DNA from: Candidatus Equihabitans merdae
Lineage (GTDB): Bacteria > Bacillota > Clostridia > Lachnospirales > Lachnospiraceae
Length of the DNA: 5,785 nucleotides
Assembly: GCA_018065025.1 (NCBI GenBank)
Contig: JAGHUB010000170.1
Location: 1 to 5,785 of the forward strand
Direction: 5' to 3'
Under the pieces are notes generated by a model that saw only the letters and a program-made list of their open reading frames with translations, did not search any database and was not told the origin of the DNA. Within the stretch, counting starts at the first letter, position 1; every line of letters begins with the position of its first letter. A program made the position numbers and the translations under genes. Below, piece after piece: positions 1 through 4,417 of this stretch.

Positions 1-379
1 CAATGGTCTTCAAAGTGGAAGGAAAATGCAAAGGTGCCGTCATCTGGGCATTTCCATAGAAAACATCGTCACCAATGCTAGTGAGCCCCTCCGGGAATAC
101 CACTTCTTTAATAGGAATTCTGGACCAGACATAGGTGTCAACATCCATATCGCCGCTGCCTTCGATGGTCAAGATCTGAGACTTGCTGTCGTAATCCCAG
201 GTCAGATTCTCGCCGCAGCTGCCTGACTGTGACTCTATAACAGGCTCCTGCTTACAGCCCGCCAGAAAGAGACAGCAAAGTATAGCCGGCAGGATCAGAA
301 GACGGGCAGCGTGTCGCCCAAACGGATGCCTCTTGCTTTGCTTGCTGGTTGTCCGGTGTCTCATAACGACTTTATTCAT
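1..379 (-). CDS. BspA-type leucine-rich-repeat lipoprotein, 3' part missing (window edge)
   Basis: The frame is open from the ATG at 379 to the left edge, giving the first 126 residues of a longer protein. The start is chosen because GTGAGGA (387-393) lies 7 nt upstream; the in-frame ATG at 364 has no such site. A basic n-region (R/K/H-rich, residues 7-26) and a hydrophobic stretch lead to a lipobox Leu39-Ala-Gly-Cys42, so Cys42 should be lipidated and the protein anchored on the outer face of the membrane. After a short linker, 'CGENLTWDYD', 'LTIEGSGDMD' and 'IKEVVFPEGLTSIGDDVFYG' match the opening of BspA-like LRR_5 proteins, where an Ig-like N-cap precedes repeats of the 'I.eVviPegvtsIGd.aF' type. 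Such proteins are known as surface or adhesion proteins of gut and oral bacteria. The gene begins 37 bp after the dehydrogenase with no terminator between, so cotranscription is likely. Ligand unknown; repeat number cannot be seen. Confidence 0.85.
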   Translation of the reverse strand, partial: MNKVVMRHRTTSKQSKRHPFGRHAARLLILPAILCCLFLAGCKQEPVIESQSGSCGENLTWDYDSKSQILTIEGSGDMDVDTYVWSRIPIKEVVFPEGLTSIGDDVFYGNAQMTAPLHFPSTLKTI

Positions 380-386
380 GTCTTGG

Positions 387-393
387 TCCTCAC
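387..393 (-). promoter_or_regulatory. Ribosome binding site of the LRR lipoprotein
   Basis: GTGAGGA on the minus strand, 7 nt before the ATG at 379. It decides the start, because the second in-frame ATG at 364 has no purine-rich site upstream. Confidence 0.7.
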
Positions 394-416
394 TAATCAT
401 CCAGGTAAAACTTTGA

Positions 417-1523
417 TCAGTTTATGCTTCTGCCGGCGGCAAATGCGTCTAGCTTTTTCCAGGCGTCTTCCATCATTTCCACAGATACAGCGTAGGGATA
501 ATGACGTACGTCTGACATGCCGGGAAGTTCAGGCAGGATTTGTCTGAACTGATCCTCCGTTATTTCTACATCCTCTAATTTGACCGGGAGACCAATACTC
601 TCATTGAAGCGGTAGATCTGCTCAAAGGCCTCATAATCCTGATCACACAGCAGGGCAAAAAGAATACCGAAGCCCACCACCTCACCATGGTAATGCTTCT
701 CTTCAATAACCGGATAGCGTGTCAGTGCATAGAAAATAGCATGGGCCAATCCGCTGTTGTAATCAGGCGTAAAATCTCTGGTCAGGAAAATAGAGGCAAG
801 ACCGGTTGTAACGACGATGGCCAGGACCACCTGCTCCAGTTCATAAGAGCTTCTGCCGTTCAATTGATCCTCATAGGCTTTCTTGCCGTATTTCAAAACC
901 GGATCTTTACACATCTGGCTGATATTGACGCCCAGAGCTGTATAGTGTTCCAGATTCTCATCTCTGGAAGAAATGGTAGATTCGTAGTATTTGGCATAGG
1001 TATCACCAATGCCGGCCCACATATAGATTGCCGGAGATTGGGCAATAACATCCGTATCAATAAAGGTATGCATAGCTGGACGGATGAAGAAATGCGGCTT
1101 CAGGAATGTGCCGTCTTCGTTGTACATAATGGAGACCGACGTTGTAGCGGCACAATTGGACGCAATGGTGGGGAAAGTAAAGATGGGCTTGTCATCATCG
1201 ATGCAAAGGCACTTGCAGGTATCCACAGCTTTACCGCCGCCGATGGCAAATACCATATCAGCCTCATGATAGATGGAAAGACTGCGCAGCTTCTCTACTG
1301 TTTTATAGGTGCAGTCTTTGCCGAATAATTCTATACCGATGATATGCAGATCTGTTCCCTCGATAGCTGCACGGATCTTATCGATAGCTGAACGAATGCC
1401 CTTCTCCCCACCGATCACAAGGATCTTGCTGCCGTAATCCTTACATACACCGGGAATCTTTTTGTAACAGTCACCACCGATAGAATAACTGGGCAAATGC
1501 ATTTCATAGTTTTCCAGCTTCAT
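417..1523 (-). CDS. GldA-like iron-containing alcohol dehydrogenase family protein
   Basis: This 368-residue protein has the usual length of the glycerol dehydrogenase branch of the Fe-ADH (type III) superfamily, cytoplasmic NAD(P)-dependent oxidoreductases. The N-terminal half is a Rossmann-like domain with the nucleotide-binding loop Gly95-Gly-Gly-Lys98 followed by Asp101 (GGGKAVDTCK). The C-terminal helical domain supplies the three expected metal ligands: Asp174 in AGIGD, His261 in GLAHAIFYAL and His279 in HYHGEVVGFG, so the metal site looks complete. The substrate loop reads PTIASNCAATTSVSIMY, where true glycerol dehydrogenases carry STDAPTS; the conserved Asp is replaced by Cys124. I therefore infer a substrate other than glycerol and withhold the name gldA. 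Its ATG overlaps the stop codon of the membrane protein gene (ATGA), with GAGGTGA (1528-1534) just upstream, which indicates translational coupling. The lipoprotein gene follows 37 bp downstream. Family is certain, substrate unknown. Confidence 0.93.
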   Translation of the reverse strand: MKLENYEMHLPSYSIGGDCYKKIPGVCKDYGSKILVIGGEKGIRSAIDKIRAAIEGTDLHIIGIELFGKDCTYKTVEKLRSLSIYHEADMVFAIGGGKAVDTCKCLCIDDDKPIFTFPTIASNCAATTSVSIMYNEDGTFLKPHFFIRPAMHTFIDTDVIAQSPAIYMWAGIGDTYAKYYESTISSRDENLEHYTALGVNISQMCKDPVLKYGKKAYEDQLNGRSSYELEQVVLAIVVTTGLASIFLTRDFTPDYNSGLAHAIFYALTRYPVIEEKHYHGEVVGFGILFALLCDQDYEAFEQIYRFNESIGLPVKLEDVEITEDQFRQILPELPGMSDVRHYPYAVSVEMMEDAWKKLDAFAAGRSIN

Positions 1524-2671
1524 TTTGTCACCTCTTTTTTACCAAATCTTGTGTAAAACATATGAATCAGATAAGGAATCAGAATAACCGGTATCTCCAG
1601 ATAAGCCAGCATACTGTAGGCCTGTTTTACCAGGGTCAGCAAACCAAACTGGGCGATTCCGAAATCCACCAGACAGCAGATCAGGGCCACAATAATAGTG
1701 GTTTTGATATTCTTACTGCCTTCACTATTCTGCTTGTCTTTTCTTCTCGCTATGCCGGCAGTAATACGCTTAACCATAGCCGCTACCATATTTACCGCGG
1801 TGGTTACAGCTCCGAGTATGATCAGAATAGAAATGATGGGTGTCATAAAGGAAGCACCCACACCATTTTTCACCATAAACAACGTGGGAACACTCTGCTG
1901 TGCGATTTCAGGATTCTGTGACACGCTCAGAAGACCCAGCGAAACGATTACCATCATAATCGCATTAATAACAAAACCGATGCCCATACTCTTCTTAGCA
2001 TCTGCCGGCTTCTCAAAGGATTCCGCATGCTGAATAAAGACAGCGATGTTGATCAACTGGAAGCTGCCGTAGAGGAAAGCACTGTAAAGAGCCTCTCTCA
2101 CGGTAATGCCATCAAAGCTGCTGGCCTTCACAGCTTCTGTGATAGCGCCAAAGCCCACGGCAATATTAGGAATGTAAACCAGCATCAGACCAACGATGAT
2201 CACCACTGAGAGAACAGAGGAAACCTTGCGCACTAAGCCGGTTCCGTAAATGGCAATAATAAAAATAAATACCCCGATAATGATGGTGCAGATCATATAG
2301 GGAATGCCGGTCACTTCACTTAATGTGGCACCGCCTGTAGCAAAGGCAACTGAGGGAGCCAAACACATGGTAACAAGATAAATGATCTCAAAGAGATTAG
2401 AGAATACCGGGGCAAACTTACCATAAAAGGCATTGTTGTAGGAACGATAATCATAAACGTTATGTTTCCTGGCAAAATGCAGGGCATAGCCAAAGAAAAC
2501 CGCGTTATAAAGCATGGCAAGAACCGGCATCAGCAGCGATAAGGCGCCGAATCTGCCAAAATAGCTGAAAAGCTGCGCGCCGGAAGCGAAGCCCCCACCA
2601 AAATGAGTCGTAAACCATACGAAGGATACGCCCATGATCACTGCCATCGATTGCTTGCTTGTCTTACTCAT
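1520..2671 (-). CDS. YkvI-family polytopic membrane protein
   Basis: A 383-residue, very hydrophobic protein with about ten or eleven membrane segments (roughly residues 9-30, 45-67, 88-112, 116-138, 145-172, 188-210 and 222-244, then several more to the C-terminus). The N-terminal motif THFGGGFASGAQLFSYFG, the following YALHFARKHNVYDYRSYN stretch and the overall size resemble the uncharacterised Bacillus YkvI family (COG3949), which has the look of a secondary transporter; no substrate is established. The frame extends upstream to 2815, but that part runs through the tRNA gene and its terminator, so I start at the ATG at 2671, where MSKTSKQ precedes the first membrane helix. AAAGGG lies 12 nt upstream, a rather distant ribosome binding site. 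The stop overlaps the dehydrogenase start, so the two are probably made in linked amounts. Transport of the dehydrogenase's substrate is a reasonable inference, not shown. Confidence 0.88.
   Translation of the reverse strand: MSKTSKQSMAVIMGVSFVWFTTHFGGGFASGAQLFSYFGRFGALSLLMPVLAMLYNAVFFGYALHFARKHNVYDYRSYNNAFYGKFAPVFSNLFEIIYLVTMCLAPSVAFATGGATLSEVTGIPYMICTIIIGVFIFIIAIYGTGLVRKVSSVLSVVIIVGLMLVYIPNIAVGFGAITEAVKASSFDGITVREALYSAFLYGSFQLINIAVFIQHAESFEKPADAKKSMGIGFVINAIMMVIVSLGLLSVSQNPEIAQQSVPTLFMVKNGVGASFMTPIISILIILGAVTTAVNMVAAMVKRITAGIARRKDKQNSEGSKNIKTTIIVALICCLVDFGIAQFGLLTLVKQAYSMLAYLEIPVILIPYLIHMFYTRFGKKEVTK
1521..1534 (-). promoter_or_regulatory. ATGA stop/start overlap with ribosome binding site
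   Basis: The TGA of the YkvI-like gene (1520-1522) and the ATG of the dehydrogenase (1521-1523) share an ATGA. GAGGTGA at 1528-1534 lies inside the last codons of the upstream gene, 4 nt before the ATG. This is a classic translational-coupling arrangement and fixes the dehydrogenase start. Confidence 0.85.
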
Positions 2672-2709
2672 GATACCAAAAAACCCTTTCAGAAATGTAC
2701 CTAAATGAT

Positions 2710-2740
2710 AAAAAAAAATGAGGTTCCTTCGGAACCTCAT
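2710..2740 (-). terminator. Rho-independent terminator of tRNA-Pro
   Basis: A perfect 10-bp inverted repeat (ATGAGGTTCC at 2718-2727, GGAACCTCAT at 2731-2740) with a 3-nt loop. On the minus strand it is followed by an unbroken T run (9 Ts including the last base of the stem). It starts 7 bp after the tRNA discriminator base. It also stands only 38 bp upstream of the YkvI-like start codon. Confidence 0.93.
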
Positions 2741-2747
2741 TCGTTCG

Positions 2748-2821
2748 TCGATGCGACAGGATTTGAACCTGCGGCCTCTGCGTCCCGAACGCAGCGCCCT
2801 ACCAAACTGAGCCACGCATCG
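2748..2821 (-). tRNA. tRNA-Pro, anticodon CGG
   Basis: A 74-nt cloverleaf reads on the minus strand. The acceptor stem is CGATGCG paired with CGCATCG (7 of 7), with discriminator A at 2748. The D arm is GCTC/GGGC with one G-T pair and a GG-containing loop. The anticodon stem is CTGCG/CGCAG with loop TTCGGGA, giving anticodon CGG at 2785-2787, which reads CCG proline codons, followed by G37 as in proline tRNAs. A 5-nt variable loop (AGGCC) and a T arm GCAGG-TTCAAAT-CCTGT complete it. C1-G72 with A73 fits the known bacterial prolyl-tRNA identity elements. The CCA end is not encoded (CGA follows the discriminator), so it must be added enzymatically. The gene has its own promoter and terminator and looks monocistronic. 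Confidence 0.97.
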
Positions 2822-2846
2822 ATAGCTGTCTTACACAGCAAAGATG

Positions 2847-2875
2847 ATTATATAAGTACAGCTTTAAAAAGTCAA
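2847..2875 (-). promoter_or_regulatory. Sigma-A promoter of tRNA-Pro
   Basis: TTGACT (minus strand, plus 2870-2875), exactly 17 bp, then TATAAT (plus 2847-2852). This is a near-perfect housekeeping promoter. Transcription should start near 2840, leaving a leader of about 19 nt before the tRNA 5' end. The -35 box begins only 17 bp after the stop codon of the preceding 3D-domain gene. Confidence 0.92.
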
Positions 2876-2891
2876 GACTCTTTTTAATTTT

Positions 2892-4115
2892 TTAACCGAC
2901 CTGGTAAACGTCAGCATGACGCAGGCCAAACTGCAGGCAGGCACTATGAGAATTCATAAAGATATCGACATGGCCATAGCCTGTACCACGGTCTTCAACG
3001 GTATAGACCACACCATTGATCAGAAGCTTTGTGCCAAAAGGTACGCCACCCATGGCTACTGTTCTGCCTTCTGTGGCGGTGGTACCGCTGGCTGTTCTGC
3101 CGTTGGCATACTTACCGCAGCACTTACTGCAGGCACAATAGGCTGTCAGAGTGAAATTACCAAGATAGGTACCGGAACCACTGGGGGCTGTTTCTACGTT
3201 AGCCACAGATTCGGCAGCTGGTTCACTTGTCTTACTTGTGGCTTCCTGTGAGGCAGCAGCGGCAGCTTTGGCAGCCTCTTCCTCAGCGGCTTTCTGGGCA
3301 GCTACAGCTGCTAAACGAGCTTCTTCTTCAGCAGCTTTACGTCTGGCTTCTTCTTCAGCGGCAGCCTGAGCTTCCAGTTCCTGGATGCGCTGCTGCTGAG
3401 CTGCAATCTGGTTACGCAGATCTGCAGCGACAGAATTCTGATCATCGATCAAAGCGGCATATTCCGCAATCTTAGCATCTGTCTGGGTTGCCAGTTCCTG
3501 GACCTGAGCCCGAGCAGCTTCCTGCTGAGCTTTAAGACCTTCCATCTCGGCTTCCTCAGCCTCAAGAGAAGCCTGCTTGGCTTCTTCATCACGACAGGTC
3601 TCTTTATAGTCTGCCAGGCAGCTTCTGTCATAAGCCTGAATCTGCTGGATCTCATCAGCGCGATTCAGGAAATCAGTCAGATTGTCTGCAGAGAACAATG
3701 TCTGAAGAAGACCCGTGCCATTCTCATACATATACTGAATACGGGTCTGCATATCCTGATACTGGTTTTCTACGGCTAAAGCAGCACGTTCATGGGCAGC
3801 TTTAGTCATCTCGATTTCCACATTCTTTTCCTCAATCTGCGTTGCAAGAGTAGACAGAGAATCAGACAGTGCTGTTAACTGTGAGTTCAAATCGGCTAAA
3901 TATGTTTCCAGACTGCTCTTTTCTCCTTCCATGGCAGCTATCTGGCTATTGGCCTGATCCAGTCTCTCCTGTGCGGCATCCTGAGCAGCCCTGGTGTCAC
4001 GGATATCTGACTGTGTATCGGCTGAAACCGATGTGATACACAGGAAAGACATCACCATGATCATCAAAGCTGAGAGCATGCGTTTTCCTTGTTTAGAGAA
4101 AGATATACTTTTCAT
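2892..4115 (-). CDS. Secreted PcsB-like coiled-coil protein with C-terminal 3D domain (copy A)
   Basis: A 407-residue exported protein. Residues 1-32 form a signal peptide (Lys2, Lys8, Lys11, Arg12, then a hydrophobic core) with a likely cut at SVSA32-D33. Residues 33 to about 255 are a coiled coil. Its 'YMYENGTGLLQTLFSADN..DFLNRADEIQQI' segment (128-160) is typical of the PcsB/CwlO N-terminal domain, which in those families contacts the FtsEX complex. An Ala/Glu-rich stretch (about 250-290) and a Ser/Thr/Pro linker follow. From residue 318 there is a 3D domain (double-psi beta-barrel, as in YocH and MltA) with Asp375 in VEDRG and Asp384 in HVDIF, and a cysteine cluster Cys327, Cys329, Cys332, Cys333. 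The likely role is peptidoglycan cleavage or remodelling outside the cell; enzymatic activity is inferred. The start matches the paralog at 5545, but no Shine-Dalgarno precedes it; ATG 4079 (Met13) with AAGGA six nt upstream is the alternative. No clear terminator follows. Confidence 0.9.
   Translation of the reverse strand: MKSISFSKQGKRMLSALMIMVMSFLCITSVSADTQSDIRDTRAAQDAAQERLDQANSQIAAMEGEKSSLETYLADLNSQLTALSDSLSTLATQIEEKNVEIEMTKAAHERAALAVENQYQDMQTRIQYMYENGTGLLQTLFSADNLTDFLNRADEIQQIQAYDRSCLADYKETCRDEEAKQASLEAEEAEMEGLKAQQEAARAQVQELATQTDAKIAEYAALIDDQNSVAADLRNQIAAQQQRIQELEAQAAAEEEARRKAAEEEARLAAVAAQKAAEEEAAKAAAAASQEATSKTSEPAAESVANVETAPSGSGTYLGNFTLTAYCACSKCCGKYANGRTASGTTATEGRTVAMGGVPFGTKLLINGVVYTVEDRGTGYGHVDIFMNSHSACLQFGLRHADVYQVG
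4086..4090 (-). promoter_or_regulatory. Possible ribosome binding site for internal start Met13 of copy A
   Basis: AAGGA on the minus strand, 6 nt before the in-frame ATG at 4079. It is better than anything in front of the annotated ATG at 4115. In copy B the same place reads AAAGA (5516-5520), which is weaker. Starting here would remove the four basic residues of the signal peptide n-region, so I keep the longer start. Confidence 0.35.
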
Positions 4116-4124
4116 AACTACTGC

Positions 4125-4152
4125 ATTATAACATTTTCTGTAATAATTTCAA
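4125..4152 (-). promoter_or_regulatory. Extended -10 promoter of copy A
   Basis: TTGAAA (plus 4147-4152), 16 bp, TATAAT (plus 4125-4130), preceded by TG one base away (TGTTATAAT, an extended -10). All elements and the spacing recur upstream of copy B. The -10 ends 9 bp before the ATG at 4115, so the mRNA should begin only about 3 nt before that codon. Confidence 0.75.
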
Positions 4153-4164
4153 AGTGTTTTTTAA

Positions 4165-4185
4165 ATTTTGTAACATTTTCGAAAT
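4165..4185. promoter_or_regulatory. Degenerate palindrome upstream of copy A
   Basis: ATTTTGTA-N5-TTCGAAAT, 6 of 8 base pairs complementary, with spacer ACATT. It is the counterpart of the perfect palindrome at 5596-5616, and its centre is about 57 bp upstream of the predicted transcription start. That is a position where activators of sigma-A promoters often bind. It also contains TGTTAC (minus strand), a single half-site resembling the WalR consensus TGTWAH; the second half at the usual 5-nt spacing is not recognisable. Confidence 0.4.
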
Positions 4186-4246
4186 ATAGATATGGATTTT
4201 ATGCACTTATACAAGATATTGTGCTTTTTATCTCATTTGCAAAAAC

Positions 4247-4270
4247 TTATGTAAACCCAAATTATGTCAA
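4247..4270. repeat. Direct repeat upstream of copy A (possible regulator site)
   Basis: TTATGTAAA (4247-4255) and TTATGTCAA (4262-4270), 9-bp near-repeats separated by 6 bp, a 15-bp period. The same pair at the same spacing lies upstream of copy B at 5678-5701. Read on the minus strand, the second unit contains TTGACA, but no -10 box stands at 16-18 bp from it, so I favour a protein-binding site over a second promoter. Confidence 0.45.
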
Positions 4271-4380
4271 CGCGTAATATTTTGCCAAAGACAACTGCTC
4301 TGCCTCCGAGGGGTAGCAAACTGCGCGCCCCGACAGATTTTGTGGTTTACATAGAATAAAGGTTCCTGATTAATGCAAAG

Positions 4381-4412
4381 AACCTCCCCCACGCCTGAGC
4401 ATGGGAGAGGTT
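4381..4412 (-). terminator. Terminator after copy B
   Basis: A 14-bp stem (AACCTCTCCCATGC against GCGTGGGGGAGGTT, two G-T pairs, loop TCAG on the minus strand). It begins 5 nt after the stop codon of copy B and is followed by the moderately T-rich TTCTTTGCATTA. The U tract is imperfect, but the stem is strong, so most transcripts of copy B should end here and copy A needs its own promoter. Confidence 0.75.
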
Positions 4413-4417
4413 ATCTC

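Larger units (their letters stand above)
4116..4417. other. Intergenic control region between the two 3D-domain genes
   Basis: These 302 bp hold no gene I can support. From right to left they contain the terminator of copy B (4381-4412); a stretch at about 4283-4380 without a recognised element except GGTTTACATA (4344-4353), an inverted copy of 4248-4257; a conserved block with GTAATATTT (4274-4282) and the direct repeat at 4247-4270; the GTAACATTT block (4170-4178) inside a degenerate palindrome; and the promoter of copy A. The part from 4116 to about 4282 matches the region upstream of copy B with near-identical spacing. Confidence 0.7.

Noticed and set aside
687..1328. Plus-strand 213-codon frame opposite the dehydrogenase
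   Set aside because: The minus-strand frame has complete family motifs, so this is a shadow with no independent support.
2672..2815. Upstream extension of the YkvI-like reading frame (48 extra codons)
   Set aside because: It reads through the terminator and into the tRNA-Pro gene; the translated start (AQFGRALRSGRRGRRFKSC) is the familiar artefact of translating a tRNA.
2705..2887. Plus-strand frame with 'GFEPAASASRTQRP'
   Set aside because: It is the antisense of the tRNA-Pro gene, a well-known spurious prediction, and has no ribosome binding site or homology.
4015..4050. Lipobox in the signal peptides of the paralogs
   Set aside because: Cys25/Cys26 region (ILAC in copy B, FLC in copy A) does not match L-[ASTVI]-[GAS]-C and is not aligned between copies; the AxA-type site at residue 32 fits both.
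4265..4270. TTGACA (minus strand) as -35 of a second promoter
   Set aside because: No -10 hexamer is found 16-18 bp downstream in either copy; it is better explained as part of the direct repeat.
4283..4380. Riboswitch, such as the c-di-AMP ydaO type, before a wall-hydrolase gene
   Set aside because: I find none of the conserved ydaO core segments, and the element would lie upstream of the predicted transcription start.
4360..4386. GGTTC...GAACC inverted repeat as an antiterminator
   Set aside because: Only 5-bp arms; it overlaps the terminator stem by chance and there is no gene immediately downstream to control by it.
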